Assembly: GCF_050717635.1 (NCBI RefSeq)
Contig: NZ_JBOITO010000025.1
Location: 1 to 64,000 of the forward strand
From: Clostridium_AD sp050717635
GTDB taxonomy: Bacteria; Bacillota; Clostridia; Clostridiales; Clostridiaceae
Direction of reading: 5' to 3'
DNA length: 64,000 nt
The notes beneath the pieces are model-generated. The model did no database searches. It was not told where the DNA came from and saw only the letters and a program-made list of their open reading frames with translations. Shown in pieces: positions 26,045 through 34,450 of the stretch (position 1 is the stretch's first letter; every line of letters starts with the position of its first letter). A program made the translations under genes and the position numbers.

Positions 26045-26827
26045 ATGGATAAGAAATCAAACAACAAAACATTAAATTTTTTTAAGAAGGAGGGCTTCTA
26101 CGTTATTTTATTTGTTTGTTTATGTATAGTAGCTACTGTGGCATCTATATCATCAAGTAACAATAAAAAAGAAGTAGCAAGCAATCAACTAGAAACACAA
26201 AAACAACAAGCGAATGCAACAAAAGTTTTAAAAGAGAAAGAAAAAAAATATGAGGATGCGCTTCAAGTAAAAAAAGAAAATGAAGCTAAGACTCAGGTAC
26301 TTAAGTCAGTACCTAATATTAAAAAGGTTACAACTACAAATTCAACTGCCCCGGTGTCTAAAACAATTAGTGTTAAATTTGAAAAACCTGTAGCTAATGG
26401 ACTTCTTGCAAGGGCATATTCAAAAGATGTTGATGCAGTTTTGTGGACGACTACTGGGAGCTATAGTAACAATTTAGGGATTGATATTCATGTAAAGATA
26501 GGTGAACCGGTTCTAGCTGTTATGGCTGGAACAATCAAGGAAGTTGGTACTGATGTTACTAATCAAAAGGGTCAAATGGTTGTAATAGATCATGCAAATG
26601 GATTTGTTACCAGATATTCTAATTTGGATGCAAAGATATTAGTAAAGAAAGGCGATGTAGTAACTAAAAATCAAAAGCTTGGCAAAGTGGGAAACACTAC
26701 TCTGAACTCATTTAATGAAGACTATGGTCCTCATTTGCATTTTGAAGTTTTGAAAAATAGTAAGAATGTAGACCCTGCGATTTATGTAACGTATGAAAAA
26801 TATCAAACAGTAGAAACTAAAGAATAA
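26045..26827 (+). CDS. spoIIQ: Stage II sporulation protein Q, LytM-domain protein
   Basis: 260 residues from ATG 26045 (GTGGAGG 8 nt upstream). Cytoplasmic basic tail, one membrane helix (about 18-36), a charged coiled segment (45-85), then a LytM/M23 domain (about 115-250). In the forespore membrane SpoIIQ holds SpoIIIAH across the septum. The LytM Zn motif is altered: the usual HxGxD is NLGID (Asn143 for His, Asp147 kept) while GPHLHFEV is intact, so hydrolase activity is probably lost, as reported for the B. subtilis protein. Position between spoIID and spoIIID supports the name. Confidence 0.88.
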   Translation: MDKKSNNKTLNFFKKEGFYVILFVCLCIVATVASISSSNNKKEVASNQLETQKQQANATKVLKEKEKKYEDALQVKKENEAKTQVLKSVPNIKKVTTTNSTAPVSKTISVKFEKPVANGLLARAYSKDVDAVLWTTTGSYSNNLGIDIHVKIGEPVLAVMAGTIKEVGTDVTNQKGQMVVIDHANGFVTRYSNLDAKILVKKGDVVTKNQKLGKVGNTTLNSFNEDYGPHLHFEVLKNSKNVDPAIYVTYEKYQTVETKE

Positions 26828-26839
26828 TCAAAAATCATA

Positions 26840-26883
26840 CCAATCAGCCATTTTTACGAATTTATCGAAAAATGACTGATTGG
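26840..26883 (+). terminator. Long hairpin after spoIIQ
   Basis: CCAATCAGCCATTTTT pairs with AAAAATGACTGATTGG (one mismatch). No T-tract follows, so it may be a partial terminator or stabiliser between spoIIQ and spoIIID. Confidence 0.5.
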
Positions 26884-26946
26884 AATGGAATTTAAAAGCA
26901 AGGTATTGCATATTTATAAATATACAAGGGTTTAGGAGGTAACACT

Positions 26947-27201
26947 TTGAAAGACTATATTGAAGATCGAGTACTGGAAGTTGCTAAGTATATTATTGAA
27001 TCAAAAGCTACAATAAGAAGAACTGCCAAAGTGTTTGGAGTTAGCAAGAGCACTATACACAAGGATATGACGGAAAGACTACCTACAATAAATCCGCTGA
27101 TTGCTAGCGAAGCAAAAACAATATTGGATATAAATAAAGCTGAGCGACATATTAGAGGAGGCAGGGCAACTAAACTTAAATACAAGGCAGTAGAGGGATA
27201 A
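26947..27201 (+). CDS. spoIIID: Stage III sporulation protein D, DNA-binding regulator
   Basis: 84 residues from a TTG start with TAGGAGG upstream. Small mother-cell transcription factor: helix-turn-helix at about 20-42 (TIRRTAKVFGVSKSTIHKDM) and the basic C-terminal tail (HIRGGRATKLKYK) that contacts adjacent DNA. Size and sequence are typical. It switches mother-cell genes after sigma-E and before sigma-K. Upstream of mbl, as in Bacillus and clostridia. Confidence 0.96.
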   Translation: MKDYIEDRVLEVAKYIIESKATIRRTAKVFGVSKSTIHKDMTERLPTINPLIASEAKTILDINKAERHIRGGRATKLKYKAVEG

Positions 27202-27327
27202 AAACATTTGAAACTAAAAACTAAAAAATATTAAAGCAAAAAAAGAGGATTTTTTTATGGCTTTATAGAATAAAGTTTAGTATAATTTAAATAACGAATA
27301 TACTAAAGAGCAGGAGTGAGTTTTGAG

Positions 27328-28362
27328 ATGTTTTTTTTTCGATTAGGTACAGACATGGGAATAGATTTAGGCACAGCCACAGTACTTGTATATATTAAAG
27401 GTAAGGGTGTTATCTTGAAAGAGCCATCTGTTGTTGCCATAGATAGAAATTTAGATAGGGTATTGGCAGTTGGAGAAGAGGCTAGACAAATGATAGGGAG
27501 AACACCAGGCAATATTGTGGCCATACGTCCTATGAGGGACGGGGTTATTTCAGATTATGATATAACTGAAAAGATGTTAAAACATTTTATAAAGAAGGCT
27601 TGTGGTAAAAGAAGGCTGTCGGCTCCAAGAGTAGTAATATGCGTCCCTTGCGAAGCAACGGAAGTAGAGAGAAGGGCAGTAGAACATGCAGGTAGAAATG
27701 CTGGAGCTAAGAAAGTTTATCTTATAGAAGAACCGCTAGCAGCAGCAATTGGAGCAGGACTAGATATTACAAAAGCAAGTGGAAACATGGTCATTGATAT
27801 TGGTGGTGGAACTACTGATGTTGCAGTTATTTCTTTAGGAGGTATGGTTGTACGCGAATCAATTAAGGTAGCTGGAGATAAATTTGATGAAGCCATTATA
27901 AAGTATATTAGAAAAAGACACAAATTGATGATTGGTGAGAGAACTGCAGAAAATTTAAAAATAAACATAGGTTGTGCGTGCAAACAAGATGAAGTAGCTA
28001 CTATGGATATAAGAGGAAGAGATTTAATTACGGGTCTTCCTAAAAATTTAACAGTATCTTCGGAAGAAATGAGAGAGGCTTTAAAAGAAACAGTCAATTT
28101 AATAGCAGAATGTACACATTCCGTATTAGAAAAAACACCACCAGAACTTGCAGCAGATATAGCTGATAAAGGTATAGTTATGACAGGTGGGGGCTCATTA
28201 TTAAAGGGATTAGATAAGCTTATACAAGAATTTACTAGAGTTCCAGTATATCTTGCAGAGGATCCTATTTCCTGTGTAGCTATGGGAACAGGAAAAGTAT
28301 TGGATTATATGGATAAGTTAGACAATTCATTTAATGGAGGAGAAATATATACAAGGGATTAA
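27328..28362 (+). CDS. mbl: MreB/Mbl-type rod-shape actin homologue
   Basis: 344 residues from ATG 27328 (AGGAG upstream; an in-frame GTG at 27316 is possible). Bacterial actin that guides lateral wall synthesis at the membrane. Phosphate-1 loop GIDLGTATVLVY, phosphate-2 loop VIDIGGGTTDVAV and adenosine loop GIVMTGGGSLLKGL are all present. The N-terminal FFF stretch resembles the membrane-binding residues. Name mbl is chosen from its place after spoIIID; sequence alone only says MreB family. Confidence 0.92.
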   Translation: MFFFRLGTDMGIDLGTATVLVYIKGKGVILKEPSVVAIDRNLDRVLAVGEEARQMIGRTPGNIVAIRPMRDGVISDYDITEKMLKHFIKKACGKRRLSAPRVVICVPCEATEVERRAVEHAGRNAGAKKVYLIEEPLAAAIGAGLDITKASGNMVIDIGGGTTDVAVISLGGMVVRESIKVAGDKFDEAIIKYIRKRHKLMIGERTAENLKINIGCACKQDEVATMDIRGRDLITGLPKNLTVSSEEMREALKETVNLIAECTHSVLEKTPPELAADIADKGIVMTGGGSLLKGLDKLIQEFTRVPVYLAEDPISCVAMGTGKVLDYMDKLDNSFNGGEIYTRD

Positions 28363-28382
28363 AAAGTGTAAACAAGCTATAT

Positions 28383-28424
28383 AAACAAGCAATACAATTA
28401 TTAGTTTAATTGTATTGCTTGTTT
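28383..28424. terminator. Bidirectional terminator between mbl and yyaC
   Basis: Perfect 18-bp stem (AAACAAGCAATACAATTA and complement) with a 6-nt loop, between two convergent genes. Confidence 0.85.
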
Positions 28425-28449
28425 ATGTTTATACGGTATATATTTGATT

Positions 28450-29001
28450 TTAAACGGGACTTAAGCTTTTTTCCTTGGCACAGGAATATAAATAATATGA
28501 ATGCAAAAGGGATCTACTTAAAACACTTGCCATTTCCATTACTAAACTGAGCCTTATGTTTCTATTAGTGAAGAGTTCACTATCATCACTGGAATCTACT
28601 ATACCTATCAAAGATACGTTACCTACCTTGGGAAGTGTTTTTCCAACGCCTTTACCAGGATGAATGGGATAATTTCTAGCTTGGATTTCACCTATATTTA
28701 AGACGTCTCCTAAACATGCATCTACACCTATTATAGTGCAATTGGGATGTAAAGCATTTATTTTAGCTAGCTTACTATCTATATTTAATGCATGGATTGG
28801 GTTATCAATTGTGCCATATACAGGTAAGGGAAAGGAACTATCTTTTAAAAATGTACCTACTAGAGGACCTAGACAATCACCTATACATCTATCGGTGCCT
28901 ATGCAAACAATTAAAGTATTGTCATCGATATAGTCTTTTAAAAAATTAGAAATTGTATAGTAGGCTAAAGGATCTTTATAATCGGTCTTAGCTTTACTCA
29001 A
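28450..29001 (-). CDS. yyaC: YyaC-family spore protein (DUF1256)
   Basis: 183 residues. The family is related in fold to the germination protease GPR and is confined to endospore formers; no activity is proven. Signature segments: VCIGTDRCIGDCLGPLVG, GTIDNPIHALN and NYPIHPGKGVGKTLP. Start ATG has AGGAGG upstream. Convergent with mbl across a strong terminator. Consistent with the sporulation gene neighbourhood. Confidence 0.88.
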   Translation of the reverse strand: MSKAKTDYKDPLAYYTISNFLKDYIDDNTLIVCIGTDRCIGDCLGPLVGTFLKDSSFPLPVYGTIDNPIHALNIDSKLAKINALHPNCTIIGVDACLGDVLNIGEIQARNYPIHPGKGVGKTLPKVGNVSLIGIVDSSDDSELFTNRNIRLSLVMEMASVLSRSLLHSYYLYSCAKEKSLSPV

Positions 29002-29132
29002 GAAATATACCTCCTTATGTTCCTATCAATAATTTATATGAATAAATTTCAACTATTATTATTATAAAAGAATAAAAAAGTGATTATTTGGCAAATAATT
29101 TATGTATATTAATTATTTGAGGGGATGTTCTT

Positions 29133-29801
29133 ATGGGAAAAAAATATTCACGATGGATTATTATTCTTTTTACAGTTATAAGTGTTACGACTATGAACTT
29201 GTATAGCGACTATATAAGTAATAGGAATCAATATGAGAAAAATGAAATATTTAAACAAACAGTAGTAGAGAGTAACAGTAATTTAATTCCAAGCAAAAAT
29301 GCCGATATAGAAACTCCTTATGTGAAAGATAATTTAGAGGAAGGGGATATGCCAGATGAAAAAGTTAGTAGTGATATTAAAAGTAAAGGTGAAAATAGTA
29401 CTGCTAGTTTGGATGCAGGTTCATCTAAGGCAGATATAGAAGAAACTGCGGTGGACAAATATATATGTAATAAAAAATATTTACTTAAAGAGTGGTACAG
29501 TCTAGAAGATAACAATTATGATAATAAAAAAAATGAACAATCAGTGTTTAAAGTATCAACAGGGAAAATAATAGAAAACTTAACTGCCGCTGATAAGATA
29601 AAGTTGTTATATGTAAGTATTAAGTTAGGCAAAGAGGATTATAAAAAAGTTAAAAACTATTTGTATGCGCAGGATGCCGAGGATGGGGTTCTTAAAGCGT
29701 TGAAATTATTAAAAGAAAACTTATCGGAAAAGGAATATGAAAAAGTGCGAATTATAGCTGGAAAGTTTATAGACATGGAGCTTGCGGAGAAATTATATTA
29801 A
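29133..29801 (+). CDS. Membrane-anchored protein of unknown function
   Basis: 222 residues: one N-terminal signal/anchor helix (about 7-25), a low-complexity acidic-polar linker (to about 105), then a compact helical C-terminal domain from about 145 with LTAADKIKLLYVSIKLGKEDY and LKLLKENLSEKEYEKVR. That C-terminal pattern appears in clostridial proteins of unknown role. Likely exposed outside the membrane. Preceded by GAGGGG and followed by the tRNA cluster. Confidence 0.7.
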   Translation: MGKKYSRWIIILFTVISVTTMNLYSDYISNRNQYEKNEIFKQTVVESNSNLIPSKNADIETPYVKDNLEEGDMPDEKVSSDIKSKGENSTASLDAGSSKADIEETAVDKYICNKKYLLKEWYSLEDNNYDNKKNEQSVFKVSTGKIIENLTAADKIKLLYVSIKLGKEDYKKVKNYLYAQDAEDGVLKALKLLKENLSEKEYEKVRIIAGKFIDMELAEKLY

Positions 29802-29816
29802 TCATAAAAAAAACAC

Positions 29817-29845
29817 TTGAAATTAAGTAAATAATATTGTATAAT
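29817..29845 (+). promoter_or_regulatory. Promoter of the tRNA cluster
   Basis: TTGAAA, 17-nt spacer, TATAAT; 40 nt before the first tRNA. Confidence 0.7.
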
Positions 29846-29885
29846 GATTCTTGTCGACAAGATAAAGCGATAAATAATATAATAG

Positions 29886-29960
29886 GCTGGCATGGCTCAA
29901 CGGTAGAGCAGCTGACTTGTAATCAGCAGGTTGTAGGTTCAATTCCTATTGCCAGCTCCA
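29886..29960 (+). tRNA. tRNA-Thr (TGT)
   Basis: Cloverleaf with acceptor GCTGGCA/TGCCAGC, anticodon loop CTTGTAA, T-loop GGTTCAATTCC and encoded CCA. First gene of the cluster; reads ACA and other ACN codons. Confidence 0.95.
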
Positions 29961-29965
29961 TAATT

Positions 29966-30050
29966 GGAGGAGTTCCCGAGTGGCCAAAGGGGGCAGACTG
30001 TAAATCTGTTACGTAATGTTTCGATGGTTCGAATCCATCTTCCTCCACCA
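29966..30050 (+). tRNA. tRNA-Tyr (GTA), copy 1
   Basis: 85 nt with long variable arm, anticodon loop CTGTAAA, acceptor GGAGGAG/TTCCTCC and encoded CCA. Identical to copies at 30226 and 30396. Confidence 0.95.
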
Positions 30051-30087
30051 TTTATGTTATTATATAATATGCATTATTTTAAAGTTT

Positions 30088-30163
30088 GGGAGCATAGCTC
30101 AGCTGGGAGAGCATCTGCCTTACAAGCAGAGGGTCACAGGTTCGAACCCTGTTGTTCCCACCA
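30088..30163 (+). tRNA. tRNA-Val (TAC)
   Basis: 76 nt, acceptor GGGAGCA/TGTTCCC (one G-T pair), anticodon loop CTTACAA, T-loop GGTTCGAACCC and encoded CCA. Confidence 0.95.
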
Positions 30164-30225
30164 TAAACAATTTTTTAAATTTCATAGATTAACATGTGTA
30201 TATGAATTTTGTTAGTCATATAATT

Positions 30226-30310
30226 GGAGGAGTTCCCGAGTGGCCAAAGGGGGCAGACTGTAAATCTGTTACGTAATGTTTCGATGGTTCGAATCCATCT
30301 TCCTCCACCA
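30226..30310 (+). tRNA. tRNA-Tyr (GTA), copy 2
   Basis: Identical 85-nt copy of the first tRNA-Tyr, including the encoded CCA. Confidence 0.95.
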
Positions 30311-30351
30311 TTTATTATTAGAAGATTGTAAGGCATAAGAAAAAAGTTTAT

Positions 30352-30390
30352 ATTAGCAGGTTGTAAGGTCAATTCTTATTGCCAGCTTCA
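30352..30390 (+). pseudogene. tRNA-Thr 3'-half remnant
   Basis: This stretch matches the anticodon-arm-to-acceptor half of the tRNA-Thr at 29886 with scattered changes (for example GGTTGTAAGGTCAATTC against GGTTGTAGGTTCAATTC) and ends GCCAGCTTCA before the third tRNA-Tyr, in the same order as the intact Thr-Tyr pair. The 5' half is gone. It is a decayed duplicate. Confidence 0.75.
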
Positions 30391-30395
30391 TATAT

Positions 30396-30480
30396 GGAGG
30401 AGTTCCCGAGTGGCCAAAGGGGGCAGACTGTAAATCTGTTACGTAATGTTTCGATGGTTCGAATCCATCTTCCTCCACCA
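30396..30480 (+). tRNA. tRNA-Tyr (GTA), copy 3
   Basis: Third identical 85-nt copy; a perfect terminator follows directly after the CCA. Confidence 0.95.
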
Positions 30481-30506
30481 AAAGACATCTTAAGATGTCT
30501 TTTTTA
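30481..30506 (+). terminator. Terminator of the tRNA cluster
   Basis: AAAGACATCTT/AAGATGTCTTT hairpin with a T-run. Confidence 0.9.
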
Positions 30507-30538
30507 TTTATTTTAGTTTTATGTGTGTATAGGATTTA

Positions 30539-30570
30539 TTGACACTATTAAATTTATGTGGTAGTATAAT
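30539..30570 (+). promoter_or_regulatory. Promoter of the SAM riboswitch-metK transcript
   Basis: TTGACA and a perfect TATAAT, but with a 20-nt spacer, longer than the optimum. Lies 20 nt before the riboswitch. Confidence 0.5.
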
Positions 30571-30590
30571 TAAAACTTAATATTGTTAAC

Positions 30591-30741
30591 TCTTATCAAG
30601 AGAGGTGGAGGGAAAAAGGCCCTATGAAACCCGGCAACCGGTGCAATACACCATGGTGCCAATTCCTGCAGATATATTCTGCGAGATAAGAAAGATGTTT
30701 AAAACACCTCTTCTTATAGTTAGAAGGGGTTTTATTTTTTT
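30591..30741 (+). promoter_or_regulatory. SAM-I (S-box) riboswitch with terminator
   Basis: Aptamer at 30591-30691: CTTATCAAGAGAGGTGGAGGG, GGCCCTATGAAACCCGGCAACC and the closing GAGATAAG are near-consensus for SAM-I. An expression-platform terminator follows (30701-30733, AAAACACCTCTTCT/AGAAGGGGTTTT, then T-run). SAM binding should terminate transcription before metK, giving product feedback. Confidence 0.95.
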
Positions 30742-30773
30742 GAAAATTTTTAATATCAGAAAGGAGAATTATA

Positions 30774-31949
30774 ATGAAAAGATTATTTACATCAGAATCA
30801 GTTACAGAAGGACATCCAGATAAAATTTGCGATCAAATTTCAGATGCTATACTTGATGCTATTTTAGAACAAGATCCTTATGCTAGAGTTGCTTGTGAAA
30901 CGGCGGTTACTACAGGAATGGTTTTAGTTATGGGAGAGATAACAACTAATTGTTATGTAGATGTTCCTAAAGTTGTTAGGGAAACTATTGAGGGTATAGG
31001 ATATACTAGAGCAAAATATGGATTTGATGCTAGTACATGCGCTGTGATTACATCTATTGGAGAACAATCAGCAGATATAGCTATGGGAGTTAATGAGGCC
31101 TTAGAATCAAAGCTAGGTGGGTCTGATAAGACGGATTCAATAGGCGCTGGAGACCAAGGTATGATGTTTGGATTTGCAACTAATGAGACTCCAGAGTACA
31201 TGCCACTTCCAATTGCTATGGCTCATAGACTTGCAAGAAGGTTAAGCGAAGTAAGAAAAGATGGCACTTTAGATTATTTAAGACCGGATGGAAAGACACA
31301 AGTTACTGTGGAGTATGAAGATAATAAGCCAGTAAGAATAGATACTATTGTTATTTCAACTCAACATGGAGATGAGGCATCTCATGATCAAATTGAAAAT
31401 GATTTAATAGAGCATGTAATAAAACCTATAGTACCAAGTGAACTTTTGGATGCAAATACTAAATATTATATAAATCCAACAGGTAGATTTGTAATTGGAG
31501 GACCGCAAGGAGACTCTGGTTTAACAGGAAGAAAAATAATAGTGGATACTTATGGTGGATACGCAAGGCATGGCGGTGGAGCATTCTCTGGAAAAGATGC
31601 AACAAAAGTTGATAGATCAGCAGCGTATGCTGCAAGATGGGTTGCTAAAAATTTAGTAGCGGCAGGGATAGCAGATAAATTAGAAATTCAGCTAGCTTAT
31701 GCAATAGGTTTAGCAAAACCAGTTTCTATAGAAGCTGAAACTTTTGGTACAGGTAAAATTGATGATGATAAAATTGTTGAAATAATCCAAAAGGTATTTG
31801 ATTTAAGACCGGCTGTTATCATAAGAGAACTAGACCTTAGAAAACCAATATACAAACAGACAGCTGCATATGGACATTTTGGTAGAAACGATTTAGACCT
31901 GACTTGGGAAAAACTAAATAAGGTGGAAGAAATAAAAAAATATCTATAA
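30774..31949 (+). CDS. metK: S-adenosylmethionine synthetase
   Basis: 391 residues. Makes SAM from methionine and ATP in the cytosol. ESVTEGHPDKICDQISDAILD at the N-terminus holds the ATP/metal-binding His and Asp; GAGDQGMMFGFA and GGGAFSGKDATKVDRSAAY (P-loop-like) are present. Full length. AGGAG site upstream. Controlled by the S-box riboswitch directly in front; followed by a hairpin (31969-31999). Confidence 0.97.
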   Translation: MKRLFTSESVTEGHPDKICDQISDAILDAILEQDPYARVACETAVTTGMVLVMGEITTNCYVDVPKVVRETIEGIGYTRAKYGFDASTCAVITSIGEQSADIAMGVNEALESKLGGSDKTDSIGAGDQGMMFGFATNETPEYMPLPIAMAHRLARRLSEVRKDGTLDYLRPDGKTQVTVEYEDNKPVRIDTIVISTQHGDEASHDQIENDLIEHVIKPIVPSELLDANTKYYINPTGRFVIGGPQGDSGLTGRKIIVDTYGGYARHGGGAFSGKDATKVDRSAAYAARWVAKNLVAAGIADKLEIQLAYAIGLAKPVSIEAETFGTGKIDDDKIVEIIQKVFDLRPAVIIRELDLRKPIYKQTAAYGHFGRNDLDLTWEKLNKVEEIKKYL

Positions 31950-31968
31950 TAAATAAGATAGCAATTAA

Positions 31969-31999
31969 CAGGGATAACAATTAATAATTGTTATCCCTG
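31969..31999 (+). terminator. Terminator after metK
   Basis: Perfect stem CAGGGATAACAATT/AATTGTTATCCCTG with a short loop; the T-run is weak. Confidence 0.65.
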
Positions 32000-32073
32000 A
32001 ACTTTTATCTAATATGTTGATTATTATTTAGAATTTTGATAAAACTTAAGACAGGGGTATACTGTAAATGAAA

Positions 32074-32107
32074 ATATGAAATACATATGAAATACATATG
32101 ATATAAT
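32074..32107 (+). repeat. 11-bp direct repeats upstream of recD2
   Basis: ATATGAAATAC occurs twice in tandem (32074-32095) plus a partial third copy, directly before TATAAT at 32102-32107. The 11-bp period places them on one face of the helix over the -35 region. Confidence 0.55.
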
Positions 32108-32168
32108 AAAACTAATAGTAATAATAATATTATTGGTATCTTAAAAATTTATAAGTAGGAGAGATTTT

Positions 32169-34400
32169 ATGCCAGAAATACAAGGAACCGTTGAAGATAT
32201 AGTATTTCATAATGATGAAAATGGGTATATAATTGCACATTTGAATAATAATAAAGAGAAAATAACGATTGTTGGCATTGTGCCATATATTAGTGAAGGC
32301 CAGAATCTAAAATTAACAGGGGATTGGAATACTCACCCTAAATTTGGGAAGCAATTTACAATAACTTTATGTGAGGAAGTAATCCCGAGTTCAATTGTGG
32401 GTGTGGAAAAATATTTAGCATCAGGAGTAATTCAAGGAATTGGACCAGTAACTGCTAAAAAAATTGTACAGCGATTTGGTGAAGACACCATGAATATACT
32501 AGATAACCAAATTGAAAAATTAAAAGAGATTGATGGTGTAGGACAAAAAAAAATAGAACTGATTTTTCAGTCTTATTCTAAGCAACGAGAAGTTAAAACT
32601 ATAATGATATTTCTTCAAACTTATGGAGTAACACCTAATCAATGCGTTAAAATATATAAAAAATATGGCGCAGAATCTATAAAAGTAGTAAAGGAGAATC
32701 CATATGTGTTAACTGAAACCATTGATGGTGTTGGGTTTAAAATTGCCGATAGGATAGCACAAAGTTTAGGAATCAATAAAGAATCTCCTTTTAGAATACA
32801 AAGTGGAATAAATTATGTGGTTAATGAGTTTTGTACTATGGGAAATACTTATATGCCCTTAAAGAAATTATACAATCAGGCTAAAAATATTCTGGGAGTT
32901 TCTGATGAGGAAATACAGAGTAATGTTTATGATAATGTAGTACAAGGAAAATTAAAAGTAGAAAATATTGATGAAGAAGAATGTGCATTTACTATACCTT
33001 TTTATTATTGTGAACTGGGGGTAACTAAAAAAATTATAACTTTATCTGTAGCTCAGTGTGATGCGCTTAATATAAATATTGAAGATAAAATCAAAGAATT
33101 TGAACAAGAAAAAAACATACAATTTGCAACGTCTCAAAAGGCTGCTATTTGTGGTGCCGTAGAGCATAGTATGGAAGTTATAACAGGGGGGCCTGGAACA
33201 GGGAAAACTACTATAATCAACTGTATAACAGAAGTATTTGAAGGAGCAGGAATGAAAGTGCTCATGGCTGCACCTACTGGACGCGCTGCTAAAAGAATGA
33301 CAGAGACTACCGGGCACGCCGCAAAAACAATACATAGGTTACTTGAGATTGGTATGGGTGGTGATGATGGAACGCAGTTTTTTAAAAGTGAGGAATCGCC
33401 TTTAGATTGTGATGTGCTCATTATAGATGAAGCATCTATGATAGATATTATGCTTATGAACAGCCTACTCAAAGCTATAAGTATAGGGACTAGGCTTATA
33501 ATTGTTGGTGATGTTGATCAATTGCCGTCTGTAGGACCGGGGAATGTATTAAGGGACATTATTGAAAGCAAATGTGTTACAGTAGTGAAACTCAATGAAA
33601 TTTTTCGGCAAGCTAAAGAAAGCATGATTATTGTGAATGCTCATAAAATTAATAATGGTGAGATGCCTATTTTAAATAAAAGGGGTAAAGATTTTTATTT
33701 TATTGAAAATAATGATCCGGAAAAAACATTAGATAGTATAATTAACTTAATTAACGCAAGACTACCTAAATTTAATAAAGAATGGGATAAAATGAAGGAT
33801 ATTCAAATACTATCACCTATGAGAAAAGGAATACTTGGTATAGAAAATTTAAATGAAAGGCTTCAAGAAATATTGAATCCAAAATCTAAAAATAAAAAAG
33901 AAAAGGACTATAGAAATACTATTTTTAGGGTAGGGGATAAGGTTATGCAAATTAAAAACAACTATTCTATAAAGTGGAATAAAACTACTGCAAAGGCTGA
34001 AGAAGGTACTGGGATTTTTAATGGCGACGTAGGGTATATTTACGATATTGATGATAATAATGAAAATGTTATAGTTGTTTTTGATGATAATAAACGTGTG
34101 GAATATGAAGGGGTATATTTAGATGAATTAGCTCTAGCATATGCTATTACAATTCATAAAAGCCAAGGAAGTGAGTTTCAAGTTGTAATTATGCCTATGT
34201 TTATGGGACCACCGCTTTTGATGAACAGAAACTTGCTTTATACTGGAATAACTAGAGCTAAAAATATGGTTATTTTAGTAGGTAAGATAAAGGCTATTAG
34301 TTTTATGAAAGATAATAACAGAAGTTTCGAAAGATATTCTGCGCTAAGATTTCGAATAAGACAGATAGTAGATGAGAACTTAAGTCTTGATGAAAATTAG
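32169..34400 (+). CDS. recD2: RecD2-type ATP-dependent DNA helicase
   Basis: 743 residues. Superfamily 1B 5'-3' helicase of the RecD2 type: N-terminal OB-like segment (VEDIVFHNDENGYII), helix-hairpin-helix repeats (about 95-205), Walker A GGPGTGKTT near 339, DEAS motif II near 420, GDVDQLPSVGPG motif III and C-terminal AYAITIHKSQGSEF plus TGITRAK. All helicase motifs are intact. Involved in DNA repair and replication-fork processing. Two 11-bp direct repeats lie upstream. Confidence 0.94.
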   Translation: MPEIQGTVEDIVFHNDENGYIIAHLNNNKEKITIVGIVPYISEGQNLKLTGDWNTHPKFGKQFTITLCEEVIPSSIVGVEKYLASGVIQGIGPVTAKKIVQRFGEDTMNILDNQIEKLKEIDGVGQKKIELIFQSYSKQREVKTIMIFLQTYGVTPNQCVKIYKKYGAESIKVVKENPYVLTETIDGVGFKIADRIAQSLGINKESPFRIQSGINYVVNEFCTMGNTYMPLKKLYNQAKNILGVSDEEIQSNVYDNVVQGKLKVENIDEEECAFTIPFYYCELGVTKKIITLSVAQCDALNINIEDKIKEFEQEKNIQFATSQKAAICGAVEHSMEVITGGPGTGKTTIINCITEVFEGAGMKVLMAAPTGRAAKRMTETTGHAAKTIHRLLEIGMGGDDGTQFFKSEESPLDCDVLIIDEASMIDIMLMNSLLKAISIGTRLIIVGDVDQLPSVGPGNVLRDIIESKCVTVVKLNEIFRQAKESMIIVNAHKINNGEMPILNKRGKDFYFIENNDPEKTLDSIINLINARLPKFNKEWDKMKDIQILSPMRKGILGIENLNERLQEILNPKSKNKKEKDYRNTIFRVGDKVMQIKNNYSIKWNKTTAKAEEGTGIFNGDVGYIYDIDDNNENVIVVFDDNKRVEYEGVYLDELALAYAITIHKSQGSEFQVVIMPMFMGPPLLMNRNLLYTGITRAKNMVILVGKIKAISFMKDNNRSFERYSALRFRIRQIVDENLSLDEN

Positions 34401-34450
34401 GTCTGGCTAAGTCCTGTTGAAATAAATCACAACTGTGGAGGGTATTTTAT

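Noticed and set aside
29964..30215. 83-codon plus-strand ORF
   Set aside because: It runs through tRNA-Tyr and tRNA-Val; not a protein gene.
30175..30372. ORF on the minus strand containing GGGRWIRTIETLRNRF-like text
   Set aside because: It is the antisense reading of a tRNA-Tyr gene, a known false-protein artefact.
30701..30741. Separate promoter after the SAM riboswitch
   Set aside because: The structure is the riboswitch terminator; no hexamer pair follows before metK.
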